Assembly: GCF_032062135.1 (NCBI RefSeq)
Contig: NC_092864.1
Coordinates: forward strand, 23,111,493-23,175,492
Length of the DNA stretch: 64,000 nt
Origin: Pyxicephalus adspersus
Taxonomy: Eukaryota; Chordata; Amphibia; Anura; Pyxicephalidae
Reading direction: 5' to 3'
The position numbers and the translations under genes were made by a program. This document shows positions 12,565 through 25,088 of this stretch, piece by piece; positions within the stretch are counted from its first letter, which is position 1; every line of letters starts with the position of its first letter. Below the pieces are notes generated by a model. The model saw only the letters and a list, made by a program, of their open reading frames with translations, was not told the DNA's origin and ran no database searches.

Positions 12565-13290
12565 GCTGTGTCTATGAATGCTAACTACAAGTCAAAAGCT
12601 AACCCTTAGCACTGACGGTTTACTAAGTTATGATTGAACCTACTGGTACAGCCACATAGTGAATAACTGTGTATGCCAATCAACTTTTTTTCCTAATATT
12701 ATTAAAATAACTTGTAGACATGCTGTAATCTCATCTAATTCATGGGTCAGTCGATAAAGTTTGCCCATGAGATTGTTTCTACTTGTTCCCAGACATAGAT
12801 TGCACCGTGTGTTTCTAAATGAGTTCATATAACTTCTCCTATTCCAGTAACATAGTGCACCTTTTAAATCCGGCAGAGATTGTTCTTCAACTAACACATC
12901 GTATCACTCAACAGTTGTGTAGTGAATTGGTCTTACATGCAGAAACTGATTAGAATACCAGTCATATTATTTACAATGCGTCTATTGGATTTATTTAGTA
13001 GCTTGATAAATAAGTAAAAGGTCACAAAGCATTTATTACGGATTGGTATGTGCAGGGACAAATCAAAATTATATATTCCCTGAATCAATTTTAGTGTGAT
13101 ACTTCTATGTAAAATGTATTTTATAAAAGCAAGTCTACCTACCAATCAATACAGATTGCTGCTGCAGACATATAAACACATGTCCATTCCCCACTATCAC
13201 ACTGTATTGTTAGTATGCTGTTTATACAGACATAGGTGAAACAATAATCCCTTATAACTAATATTAGTGCAATTAGTATTTTTGTCTCTA
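12565..13290. other. Unrecognised non-coding sequence
   Basis: Nothing supported on either strand. Confidence 0.5.
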
Positions 13291-13293
13291 GAT

Positions 13294-13538
13294 CAGCCTT
13301 TCTTGACATTTGTAACATTAGATCCTGAAATATTCCTGAAATTTATTTGGGGAACTCTTACTATATCCATAGCTTACAGTATATTAGCATGCTGGTCAGT
13401 GGGAAGAATGCCTCCTACATTGCTTACCAGTGGGAAGAATGTCACCCTTACAGATAGCCAAAAAGATCATTGGTGTCACTTTGATGCACAAATTGTTCAT
13501 TGCTCAGGAAACCCCTAGCAACCTTTGAAGGGACCCCG
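13294..13538. mobile_element. hAT-like MITE, family B, copy 2
   Basis: Starts cagcctttcttgacatttgt and ends near 'gaaacccctagcaacctttg'. It aligns with 30421-30608 and with the complement of 50029-50226, including the internal 'gccaaaaagatcattgg' block and 'gctcaggaaacccctagcaa'. The right terminus and target duplication are eroded. Confidence 0.6.
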
Positions 13539-13962
13539 GGTATGCAATGTGGAAAGACGTTTTACAACATCTGAATTCCTGCCCAGTAATTGTTTTAATG
13601 CCTTGGTAATATTTATTAATCCTATCTAATTTTTGGTTCAGTCAGTAAAGATAAAGTGAATCTGTTTTAAAACATTTCTGCAACTAGTGTAGGAACCTTC
13701 AATCCTGTGTAAAATGCTAAAACTTTACGATTAGTGGACCTTCTGACATTTGGCAGTAAATTAATATGGGGTAGGGCTTAGCTTGGGAGGGGGAAGAACT
13801 TGGGCAAAAATCAAGGCCCCGGTATACAGCATGGGCTGAAGGTCTACAAGAACCCCAAATAGTCAGAAAAAAAATAACTGGAAGACCTGGACAGGTACTT
13901 AAGCTCCTCATCACTAGTTATGGATGGAAATGGAATACGGCTGCAATAGAAAGTATATATGC
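13539..13962. other. Unrecognised non-coding sequence
   Basis: Spacer between two family B repeats. Nothing recognised. Confidence 0.45.
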
Positions 13963-14208
13963 CAGCCATTCTGATCTAGTGTCCTGTGGGAGCCCATAGG
14001 TTCTTCAAGGAGTTGCCAGGGATTGTTTTATCTGTGGTTGATTGACCTCCCTAAGATGGTACATGCAATGTTCCGGGGCCAACATCATTGGCAAAGCCAA
14101 TTGCATGAAACCAAGGGCATTTTAGGCTTTTCGTAAGGGTGGCATTCTTTCCACTGGCACATGACATTTTTAGGGGTTACTTAAGGGTAAAAAGGTTGTG
14201 AATGACTG
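13963..14208. mobile_element. hAT-like MITE, family B, copy 3
   Basis: Left end cagccattctgatctagtgt and right end aaaaaggttgtgaatgactg match the hAT-like ends of family B (tttctcaacc / ggttgagaaa). It has the internal 'taggttcttcaaggagttgcc' seen in the same place as 'gttcctccaaaggttgctag' of the 50 kb copy. The 8-bp flanks no longer match. Confidence 0.55.
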
Positions 14209-14390
14209 ATATTACACTATCAAATTGCACAAAGAACAGCGTACCTGATTCAGTATACTCGTCACTGATATGTTATGTTGGCTAATAATGGTCAACATTT
14301 TGCTTTTAGAACTATCTCCTTCCTATTGAGACAAAGGTATAATTAAATTCTTCATATAATGAGTGGGCTGGAAGACTTAGGACATAGTGA

Positions 14391-14612
14391 GCTAAATTTA
14401 TTAAAGTTCTCCAAGGCCGGAGAAGATAGACTATCATGGAAGAACCTAGGTGATCCAGTAAACCTGAAATGTATCTGGTCCAGTATTGAAAACATTTGCT
14501 AACAAATAGCAAATGATTTAAAAAAAATACATTTTAGTTTTGCTGGACCACCCAGGTTTTCCCATTATAGTCTATCTATCCCAGCCTTGGAAAGCTTTGC
14601 AAAATTTAGGTC
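14391..14612. mobile_element. Foldback MITE, family A, copy 2
   Basis: Full-length palindromic copy. The left arm has ttattaaagttctccaaggc, cggagaagatagactatcat and gtgatccagtaaacctgaaa. The right arm has ttgctggaccacccaggttt, agtctatctatcccagcctt and ggaaagctttgcaaaattta. The centre contains the family's 'aaaacatttgctaacaaata' segment. Confidence 0.85.
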
Positions 14613-15054
14613 CAGTATGTCACTTATCAATGTAAAAGTCACAAAACTAGGTTAATAGAATTACAAATTCCTTGTCAGGCAGGGGTACTTATACCTGTGT
14701 ACTTATCTGTATGTCCTGTATATCTGTATGTTTCACTTTAAAAACACATATTTTCTTCTTAATGTTGCAAAATGAATCCATAATTTCAAGTTTGTGTGCC
14801 ATATGTGCAAAAGGAGCTTCAAAAGGTTCTGATTGTTCTTCGCTGGCACTATGAAGATTATAAAGGAAAATATAATGATGCTAAACATATAATTACAACA
14901 ATGAGTTAATTATAGTACATGGAATGTGCAAGTGCTGCTTAGGAAGAAAGCTGTGCAGTATGCTCCCATCCCCGGGATCAAACAACATGTAATTTTTGTT
15001 CACGCTTAATTATCTGCCAGCAAAGTCACACATTATATAGCACAAAAAAGTAAG
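14613..15054. other. Unrecognised non-coding sequence
   Basis: Nothing recognised. Confidence 0.45.
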
Positions 15055-15170
15055 GTGTTGGCTATAGCAACCAATAACATTTCAGCTGGCATTACTCCAA
15101 AGCAGGTTAGCAATTATAAGGAATACACCTGGATGGTTTAGCCAACACTTTCACTTTCTCTTTTCTCCAC
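15055..15170. repeat. Small foldback repeat ('ggctatagcaaccaat' type)
   Basis: Left segment aggtgttggctatagcaacc then aataacatttcagctggcat. The right segment 'ggatggtttagccaacactt' is an imperfect complement of the left end (gtgttggct / agccaacac). The motif 'gctatagcaaccaat' is familiar from frog interspersed repeats. Confidence 0.5.
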
Positions 15171-15386
15171 ATTTACAGGATACTGTCTGTCACAAAATAA
15201 AATAATGGTTTATGAAGCTTCAGACATATGAGACTACTGGGCGGCATGCTAGCACTGGGCAGTGAAAGTAAGTCTATTCAACTTCAAGTGAAAGTAATAT
15301 CCCTGGATATAACCAAACTATAGTATCCATCTAAGGCACTGCAAATGAACATTTTGCTTTGTGGCATATTATCTTTACTTTTTTAA

Positions 15387-15600
15387 CCCCCCTAGCGGTA
15401 ATCCTAAGTGTGACTCATAGTGGATTTTACCTGCAAATAGCGGTAATCCCAATACAAAAGTTTAGCTCAAATAAAAAAACATAAATTAATGCTCTTCTGT
15501 AATCATTAATATGTCATTAAGTAAATTATAGAAACAAGCAATGTAAAAACTTGAATGTGACCTGGTAGTACCTATAGCGTGGGGCTTAAATGTAAGAGGA
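15387..15600. mobile_element. piggyBac-type element, one end
   Basis: TTAA (15383-15386) is followed by CCCCCCTAGCGGTAATCC and, inside, 'tagcggtaatccca', an internal repeat of the terminal motif. TTAA plus C-rich 'cctagcg' ends mark the piggyBac superfamily. The same end appears inverted at 53900 and, in a variant, at 57645. No transposase or matching second end is visible, so this is a solo end or a truncated MITE; the inner boundary is approximate. Confidence 0.7.
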
Positions 15601-18073
15601 ATACACAAGAGGAGTACAAAGAGCCAATTATTTCATATACTTCCATGAATCATGCTGATATGAGGATAAAGTGGAGTGAGTGCAGAATAAAGTACTGCAT
15701 GGCTAACGATAAAACATTTTAAAGAGAAGTTGTTTTTTTACCTTTTAATTGGCTATGTGTTTTACCTCATTAGTTTATAGCTGGAATTCTGTTTAAAGCC
15801 TTTGATATATATTACAGCGGACCCAGACATACCCTGTCTACTTATATTGTAGATAGTAAAATTGGAAGATATTAATTATCTGTTATTATTGGTTTACAAC
15901 ATGCTGTAGCCTGATAAACCATCTCTTCTAACACTCTGATCAGGACAGGCAGCATTTTTGACATTGTCAGCACATGCATGTCTTCATACTTACTAAATAA
16001 ATATATATATCATTAGGAATGTGATACATTTTCCATGCTTACAAGCTGTCAAACAACACGCTTCTTTTATTGCTGCAGTCAGTATATTACACGTCTGCTG
16101 CATGCTTTGCCTGTCATTGTTGTGTGTGGCTTAGTGTTTCTCTAGATGACACACTTGACAGGTCATTATTCTGGCAAATCTATGTTGTAAGTAATGTTCC
16201 CAGGAGTTCTCTGTACAAATGGATGTACTGATATGAGGGAAAAGGAAGAAAATAGTTTTTATCACCATTTTTTAAAGTAATCTTTTTAAATGTGTGGAAA
16301 GATTCAAAAGCATAAGTACCATAGAACAATGCTGCCAGGTGCACAGATTCACACCACGGGTATGAAAGGGGCCTAAAAAACAGGATGAGTAAGCTGGAGG
16401 AAGTTGAAGTGAACAGGAACTAATTTTTCCAGAGGTGGGCTTTAAATTGTCACAGACAGGGAAAAAAAAATAAAAGTACTTTCATTGAGGACAATCTTTT
16501 GGTAATATTTGTGAAATCTAAAATTTCCCTTCATTTTAGAAAGCCGTCCATATACATCCTGGCATGCCTCAAATACTTTTTAGGAATCGCAATATGGAAA
16601 CCAACAAACAAGCACATGGGACTTTTCAGGCAGTAATAAATCACATTTTACATAAATACCATAATTTATTAAAGCATCACATTATAAAACACTAACATTT
16701 ATTCTGTTTATTTAAAAATAACATTGACATAAAAAACAGAACCATCCTTGGGTATAAATCTTCAAACTTTTGTTGAAATAATTTTTTCCCAGCCTTTGGT
16801 GTAAAATATCAGATGAATGAGGAACTCTATCTGATATATTGTTCTCTACGCGTCTCACGGAACGATTTCTCAAGAGATATTTGTTTAGTTGCTCACCCTC
16901 TTCTACACAATAGGGACATATTAAAGAAATATGCATGGCCATAGAATGATAGAAGGAACAATGAAACACCGGTAATACATTTTCATATACACAACTTATT
17001 TCTCCATGATTGCAGCTCAGTTTGTCTGTATAACAAATATCAGCCTAATGTTCTGGTTTGAATTCATTAAAAATATTTTTAAGACCTAATGAGTGTACCT
17101 GCACATTTCCTAGACTGGTAAAATCTAAGGCTGATATATTTGACAGCCCTACACATCTCCATGTTCCTTCTCTTTTTAGGGATTATAAATAAATTGCCCA
17201 AGGGGGGCATAAACATAAACATGGACCTGCAAAAGTTTCTAGAAACCAATATAACTTGTACTCTGGTTCTTGTTAAACTTTTTTATTTTTTAATAATGTT
17301 GACTATATAAGTAGTGAACATTTGTTGTACTCTATTTCCTGAGACAAGTGTAATCCCAATGCACATTTTCTGCTAACAACCTTTATAAGTTAAATACAAT
17401 ACAGAATGCTTTTCTACCTTCTTGTAATAGCTTGGTCTGGTTTTTTGGAGATATTATTCCCAGTCTGTTGAGACATGTTTCAGAAGAAAAACACTGAATT
17501 GAGATTAAATCAAACAATTGTGTTCACATCTTGGCATTCTGGCTAGTGATTAACACTGTAGGCAGTCAGTATAATGAATGAAAGGAATCTGCTGGAAACT
17601 GAGAATTGCAGGTATCGAAATGCTTATATTTTCTGGGCAGTGAGCCAGAGAGGAGAAAAGCACCTGGGTTTTCTGAAATTACCATATTCTCATCAAATCT
17701 TGAAAAGACTGTCCTGTAAACTCGTTTTGTACTGCACAGAGAGGAAAAATATAATCCATTTTCTCTAAACACTGACATTGTAGACACTTACAGTACTGTC
17801 CTTGTTCTGCATACAAATGGATTAACTCTTTCATGCCAGATAAAAAAAACATAACATAAAATTATATTGTATACCTCAAATCAGAAGGCCCCCATTGAAA
17901 AATTGTGATGCCTCCAACCCGGGCACTTGACTCCTCTTTCTGCAAAATATTTGCAACACCAGGAAACTCCATCCTAAAATAAATCCTCCCAAGCTTTGAT
18001 GTGTCTATCTGGTGTATTTATACCTACCTACATTGGTGGATCATGCACCCCTGTTATTTTCGCTATTTGGACA
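15601..18073. other. Unrecognised non-coding sequence
   Basis: About 2.5 kb with no identifiable gene or repeat. Open frames at 16712-16969 and 17566-17787 (both minus) show no motif and AT-driven composition. Confidence 0.5.
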
Positions 18074-18441
18074 TACAGGTAGATCTCAGAATACATACGA
18101 GTCAGTGTCATTGGTGTCAGTTCTTATATAAAATCCTCACTGAGTTAATTACAGGATTATGGATTCATAAACTTCTGGAGCAAGCTGTGCTTTGATATGC
18201 AAACAAAAAAAAAAAGGCGGCAGAGTTTTTCTTGGTCATTAAAGAGTTACAAGAGGATGCAGAAAGAGCTCAACCCCCTAAGATCACCCACAACCTCAGC
18301 TGTGTTTAGCAAAATATTTCTTCTGCAAGTCATGCAAACCCCCATCCAGCTGCCGCCCTGCACATGAGCGAGCAGGGAAGCCCCGTTCGTATCTAGGAGT
18401 CGTCCATATGTCGGGTGGCCTTAACCCGGGGACTACCTGTA
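18074..18441 (-). mobile_element. Non-autonomous element, family C, copy 1
   Basis: Termini TACAGGTAG and CTACCTGTA face each other, with a flanking TA. Read on the minus strand it aligns along most of its length with 51848-52295: tacaggtagtccc, gactcctagata(c/a)gaac, gcttccctgctcg, gcatgacttgcagaagaa, ctttaatgaccaag and cagcttgctcca are shared. No coding capacity. Superfamily uncertain. Confidence 0.8.
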
Positions 18442-19302
18442 TACATTCCTGACTGGTTTTACTAGCATTGTGATAAGAAATTTCATCTCTTTAATCCAGG
18501 TTAGCATGAGATTTTTTTTCGGTACCAAGCATGATATACTTCTCCACTAATTTAAAATAAGTTTTTCTAATTTTCCAAGTACTTTTTTTAACAAGCCTCT
18601 ATGAAAATTACCAGATGAAAGCAGAAAAGGGTTTCATACAAAGTATAAAGCACCAATATAGTAATTAGAAAGGAAAGAGGTAATAAATCATAATCAGGAT
18701 TAAATGTAAGGGTTTATATAGATTCAATCTAGAACCTAATAAAAACAAAGCACCAAAATAGATTGTAGAAACATTATTTGTAATATTTATGACTCAATAG
18801 TAAAAACAAGTTGCAGAAATGGTCTATGCAGAAGAGACCCAGCTATTATACTGGTAGTCAGCCCTACAGATTAGTAGCATAGAACTGATTCTTCAATGTA
18901 AGCATTGCTTGTTAGCTCCAGAACTATTGTCATTGCAAGAAGCACCCCAACAAATTTAAAATAGTGAGTAAAAAGATTTATTTACCTTTTACTAAATGAA
19001 CCAATTCTCCTTAACAACACGCTCCCAATCCCAGATACTTCAGGGAAGGTTTCAGCAACAGAAACAATGCTATCAATCATTTTACTGCTATCAGTTGTAG
19101 AACTTTAGTACTTGGGTTTAAATGTAAAATTAAAAAAAAAATGTTAAAAAGACAATACAGGAAATTCCATCTATACTCCCCTAAACCTGCAGTAGTTGAT
19201 GACCAGCCTGTCCCAATTATTTTCTTTTCCTCTGTATTCAGAAAGAGTGGTCTCATTTCAGGTGTTCTTGTTTACTGCATGGATGACGTGGACAGGCTGG
19301 GG
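18442..19302. other. Unrecognised non-coding sequence
   Basis: Nothing recognised. The open frame at 19141-19353 runs into the following hAT end and is not a gene. Confidence 0.5.
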
Positions 19303-19860
19303 CAGTGGTCGCCAACCTTTCAGACCTCACAGACCACTAAATTCATAATTTAAAATCCCGCGGACCATTATTATCAATTTTTAAATAAAGATCAATACAT
19401 TTGTAAAATAATGATCTTCCTTATGGTGCCTGATGAGGACTGTGGCGGCTCTTCTTTATTGATCAGCTCACGGTGAAATATTACTATTGTTACTATTATC
19501 ATTAGTTGTATCATCTTTGGTATTACTAAGGAAATGCAAACCTTTTTCTCACTCATTATGGGTTTATTTCATTAGAATCTAAGACCAAACAAGAAATGAT
19601 AGTTATAAAAGTCATTGGTGCCATTAAATATAACCGATAAAGAAGATACACAATTAAGGTTACTTTCTTACCTAAAGGAACATCTGTGAAATAAACGAAT
19701 AAGATAAAACAATTGGATGAGAATCGGTATTGGCAGATCAGGGTGACAGTTGTAATGGCGGAAACAATACTGAAGTGTACGGCTCGGTAACGGTTGACTC
19801 ATACAACTAACTACACTGACGTCACGCTGCGCCTCCCTTGTTTTTCTGTCTCTAGTACAG
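19303..19860. mobile_element. hAT transposon, left end and subterminal region
   Basis: Begins CAGTGGTCGCCAACC, which differs at one base from the perfect ends of the MITE at 60532-60850, then 'cagacctcacagaccactaa' and 'aaatcccgcggaccattatt'. The following several hundred bases (gatcttccttatggtgcctg, tcttctttattgatcagctc) look like the 5' region of a larger, possibly once autonomous, hAT. No opposite end and no transposase frame could be identified; the right boundary is approximate. GC-rich 'tgacgtcacgctgcgcctcc' near 19816 contains a CRE-like octamer and could be an old promoter. Confidence 0.65.
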
Positions 19861-22089
19861 TTCGAGATTTTAGTGCAATATAAAGGTGAAAATTGTTATG
19901 CAGAATATAAGAATTTATTAGAATAATATTTTTGTTTTATTAATATTAAAACATGAAAATTACAAATGATGTCCAACATTTTTTCGTGGAAAACTGAGCT
20001 GGGGGATTGTAGGGGACAAACTGGTGTGCGCAAATCTGCAACACTTGCTCAGTGATCCTACACAGGTAGAAAAAGCACTTTCATGGGAACTGGATGGTGG
20101 ATTTAGTTGAAAATATTTTACAAGGTAGGAAATCAAGTATGCATTGGAAGATGTGAAAGGAAGTTTTTATATTTGCTCAAAGATGGGTTTCAATGCAGTA
20201 TTTTGTTACTAAATAGTACATCTTGTTAGAGTTGTATACCTTGGGCAAAATCAGTGATAATAAAGAAGGAATGAGGTACATAGTTCCAAATGCATAACAA
20301 TTAAAAGCTATGCATATAGCAGTAATGTGATGTATTCATTAAAGCTGTAAAAGCTGATATGTGACTGGTTGGCACAAAAACCACAGTACAACATTTTTTT
20401 CTACATGTCATGTTATTAAATAAGCACATAAATGCCCATTTTATCTCAGGCACTGCTGATTATAAGATCTGAAGCAAGGGAGGGCATGGGAAGCCAACAT
20501 GAAACCTTAATTCACTGGTATATTGCAGATTGTTATCAGACTGCAATGTTTATCTTTTTATATTGATTTAACTATTTTGTGTATCAGAATACATTTTTCA
20601 TGCTGTCATCAGCTTCCTGATATCGAGCTGGAAGCAGGACGGACCCGTGAGAAGATGGTAATTACTTGTAGGAAGGAATGTAAAGAAAAAAATCATTACT
20701 ATCAAATTAGTCAAATGTTGAGATTTTTACCATATTGTTATTTTTCAGTGGATAGAAAATACTTTTTTTTAAATACTTGGTAGCAAAATGTCTATAAATT
20801 AAAGAAAACTTTCATTTTTTATGTTGTATTTACTCCGTGCTATTACAATATTAATTTTTTCAAACTTTTTTTAAAAAAAATGTATATTGATGTAGAAAAG
20901 AGTTTGAGAACATTCCAATCTAGTAGAAGAATTTCTTTTTAAAATTGAACTTTGGGATAACAACATTATTGTTTTAAAAGCATATGTTAAATGTATTTTA
21001 ATATTGGTATTGTTGACTGGCCTGGTCTCTGCCCTCCAACTTCCTTTAAAGTTTTCAGACAGCCCTGTTTGGGTGGGCCTGGTGCTCCCCCCACCCCATA
21101 TCTTGAGTTCTTAATACTTCTACAAGGCAACAAGTGCAAAGGTGCGCATAAAGTGGATTTATATTCTTTGTTCCTAATCAATTGGATCTAGCATTATATT
21201 TTAACATTATATAAAAGTGTGTTTTTTACATTTTTTAATGCTTTTTTAACTTTTTTGGGGAGGTTTGTTTTCACCATGGTATCAGTAAATGCTGAAGGGG
21301 AAACCTGTAGCTTCCTGGGATCACCTGTCATTGACAGGTATTTATTTCCTAGATGGTTCGTTTGTGTTACGTTCTCTATCAAAGATTTACTTTCCTTTTG
21401 AAGCCTGGGCATGTCTGTTTCATGGATATTTGTAAGCCTGGTGGTAAGATATCCCAAGGAAGTTGTGTTTTCACATGGCCACCTTTAGGCCACCCAATAT
21501 TAGGTGTATTTTAAGGGCTTTTTCAGCTATTTATATTTGTGGGTTAAGCTCTTATGAGCAAAGACTTTATATTTTTATGAAATATCCCCTTATAAGATCA
21601 ATCAGCCCGCTGGTAAAAGTGCAAACGTCAAGCAGAAGTTAAATTTATTGTCAGGCAGCACTTCCAATGTTGAATCCCAACTTGTGTGTATTAGTACTCC
21701 AAAAATCTAAATATCTAAATGTGCTTACCTTTCATACATTTTAATAAAAATTAGATCAAACAGCAATTAAAGGAAAAAGTCAAAGTAAAACCACCATGCA
21801 TTACACTCGGGGCTGTTTTATCCTTAACTCATAGGAACAGCATGCATATTAGAATGCACATTTGTAGCATAAGCATCACTCAAAAGAAGTCCATTAAGGA
21901 GAGAAAACTGCTCAAAAAGTGTAACACATATCCAAAATGTATTTAAACCAAATCATATACTCCCAAAACACAATAAACAATAAAACAACAAGCATCCAGT
22001 GACCTTATTGTTTTTATGTTACAGGACAGAGACAAAATTCAGAGTTGACTGTTAGTTTGGTAATTTGCATGCTTTTACTGAGTCAGTAA
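19861..22089. other. Unrecognised non-coding sequence
   Basis: No confirmed gene. The block 19960-20130 could still belong to the preceding hAT element. Frames at 20523-20783 (+) and 21194-21457 (-) have no recognised domain. Confidence 0.45.
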
Positions 22090-22175
22090 AAGATTCCAGA
22101 TTTGCTGGATCACCAAGGTTCGCCCATGAAAGTCTATCTTCTCTAATCTTGGAGAGCTTTAATAAATCAGGCTCA
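22090..22175. mobile_element. Foldback MITE, family A, half copy (copy 3)
   Basis: Only the right arm is present: agattccagatttgctggat, caccaaggttcgcccatgaa, agtctatcttctctaatctt, ggagagctttaataaatcag, gctc. The left arm is missing, so this copy no longer folds. Confidence 0.8.
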
Positions 22176-23830
22176 GGGTCTTTGAAAGTATTGAAGCCAC
22201 AGTCAAGTAAAATTTTCAGGATTCAGCAATGGCAGTCGCATATCTTATGGCTTAAAAACAGGGATGAGCAAACCATACCCTGCAGAATTTAAAAGCCCAA
22301 TCCCAGCAATATGGGCTATAAAGTTACACTGAGATTTGGATTTCCGTTGTATATGAAGAGTCACAAATTCCTTAGCCTGCAGCGTTAAAAAATACTTCCT
22401 CTGGATATTGTTTCAAACAAAAACAGTCTACACATGTTATTTCTTGGTATGATTTTCTTTATTGCAATAATTATGTGGTGTATTTTATACACAGACTGCA
22501 TAGTTGGCTCTTTATAAATGTATTTATGCAACATATCCGAATAAGACTTCACACTCAATAAATGCTACTACCTGGAGCATGAATTCCTCTCAATACACCT
22601 GGGCCAAATCATTTCAGTATTTTAAGACTTCCTATGTTTCACACACAGACAGAGTGAAATGTGTTTAGTGTTTTATTTTTAATCACTGGACTCATTTGCA
22701 TGATGGGACAGGATTTATTAAACAAGCCCTGTGGGTTTCAATACCATTTCAGTCAAGACATGAGATGATTGTAAAAGTTCAATTGAAACTTATATTTTGG
22801 GAAATGGTTTAAAATCTTAACAGGCAACATTTCCTCCTGTTAATCCTATGTTTAATGAACTGGCAGTATAGTCAGTGAGCTAGAAAAGTGGTAAAGAGAA
22901 GAAACATAAACCTAAAGTACATACCGGGAGGCAGTTCAATGCAATAATGTTTTGTTTTGGATTGTCTCCCAATTTGCGACTTGATATATCATTTATATAA
23001 AGTTTGGGTTGGTATCTGCTTCCAGAGACTTGAGCCTAACCAGGAATTATAAAATTATAGGCTCCCTTGTATTACAACCCTTTCCCCGTCCCCCCACACA
23101 TATTGGTACTTACCATACTCACTCTTTCCTACAGTTTTGATGAAGCCCTTTATTAGCTCAGAGTACAAAGATGATTAGACTCATATAAACCTAACGTTTT
23201 CCTCCTTCTGGTTGGCTGACAATGTTTGGCCCAAGCCCAGTATTGCATCATAGGTCATATGACTACCCTGTTACCCAAAATTGCTGATTAAGTAACAGCA
23301 AGACATGTAGATGGGGTTTAGTGCGTCGGAGGATTTCATACCTGACAAACTGTTACATTATCCTAAATAATGGGCATGTTCACTTTAAAATGAATGTTAA
23401 CATAACCATGTCTAGGCTAGACCGGCTTGTTCAGAAAGAGTAGAATTATCACTGCACTGTTAACTTCACTGTTCTGTTCTAGGAGAGAGGGGAGGGGGAA
23501 GTTGAACAAGAGGTACTCTGCTGTACTCCCCTCAATAGGAATACAAAGTGGTTGTTCAGGTCGTTCATATATCCCCAACAGTGGATTGGTAAATTACATT
23601 GGGGAACAGCTCAACTCACTCAAGATGAGCATGACTGTTCATCTTGTAGAAGATTCATCTGGTGTACCTTCATAACCTAAATGTTGTCTACCTATAGTTT
23701 ATGTGTGCTTTAACCAACTGGCCCAGTTTCAATTCATAATTTATAGCAGCAGGTAATCCAATCTTTAAAAACCCAACATACTGTAGACATTAGTTCTTGA
23801 TTATCCCATTTTAGGCACCCAACCTAAAAA
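22176..23830. other. Unrecognised non-coding sequence
   Basis: No gene recognised. The frame at 23427-23675 (+, 82 codons) starts in a patch of ordinary composition ('ctgttctaggagagagggga') but has no domain I recognise; it could be a repeat. Confidence 0.45.
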
Positions 23831-23842
23831 AGTATATATATA

Positions 23843-23874
<32 letters not shown>
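23831..23874. repeat. (TA)n microsatellite
   Basis: About 22 TA units with one interruption. Confidence 0.95.
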
Positions 23875-23883
<9 letters not shown>

Positions 23884-24536
23884 TTTTTTAAAATAAAAAA
23901 AAAAATAAAGTAAGAGTTACATGTGGAAAATCCATAAGGTCTGTGTTTATTGTGGTTACTGAAGGTACAATAAGAACTATTATATATTTTTATTACTTTT
24001 TGTCTAGTTTTTTTGTCCTAAGATAAAAACCATACCTTCATGATATCAGATGCAATACTCTTCTGTATATGTAGTTCAGAAGGTGCTTCCTAAAATTATT
24101 ACTTGGCTCTGAAAAGTGAAAGCACTTTTTACACAATATGACACCTAATAAATCACAAGGCAGGGGGAAAATAAAATCAGGACATTAAAGTGCAATTCAC
24201 AGGAATGGTAATCCTTTGAAAATTCTATTTTCTTAGTTTATAAAAAGTTATGAAAAGCTTTTTCAATTCAGCTCACACAACTATTTATTTGCTGAAATTG
24301 TTTTCCTTTTTTTAGTTTTGTAATAAGCTGCACTGCACCATCTAAAAGTTAAAAATAAGGGAAAAGAGGAACACAAAAAAAAGCTGAATGACTTTGTGTG
24401 TAGTTAAAAGCCCAACCTTGGGCATTTTGTAATAGCCCCCAGCAATAATTTAAAACAAGAAAACAGCTCTGGTTGCAATATGCAACTCATCTCTTCTTTG
24501 CCCTCTGCAGTAATTTATTTGTGAGAATCCCCTGTC

Positions 24537-24625
24537 TGTTATTATTATTATTATTATTATTATTAATAAACAGGATTTATAAAGCGCAAACATATTAGGC
24601 AGCGCTGTACATTAAATAGGGCTCC
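24537..24625 (-). mobile_element. L2-type LINE 3' tail, minus orientation
   Basis: A (TTA)n run is followed by ataaacaggatttataaagc, gcaaacatattaggcagcgc and tgtacattaaataggg, the complement of the L2 tail at 9470-9550. Only the tail is present. Confidence 0.8.
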
Positions 24626-25086
24626 CTATAACTGGCTGTTAAATTTAAAAAAAAAAGAAAATCTGTGGTCATGTGATTTTCCAGCTCCAGTCTTTTTTCT
24701 CCTTCTGTGTGGCAAAATATTTGAATGTAATGGAATGGAATGGCTGACATACATTTTTTAATTTTACTTATCTCTAATCAGTTAGAAGGTGGTGGGAGTT
24801 AGATGAAGAAGCAGGCAATTAGTGTCCAGTAATAGTGGTTTAACTGAAAGCTGAAAACATAAAAAATCTTTTTGACATAACAGTATCATGTGCTACAACA
24901 TACTTGGATACAATGTTTATGTTCAGATTCACTTGAAGTTTTTTTTTAAAAAAAGTAATCTCTGCTTGTCAAAAGTAAAAATCTCAGTGTAAGGTTACAA
25001 GGTTCCTGCCTAAATTAGGAGGTAATAACTGGTATACTGCCTAAAGTGCTAGGGGAGGGCTAAATTATTAGTGTATATAATGTGCA
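24626..25086. other. Unrecognised non-coding sequence
   Basis: Spacer between the L2 tail and the Tc1 element. Nothing recognised. Confidence 0.45.
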
Positions 25087-25088
25087 TA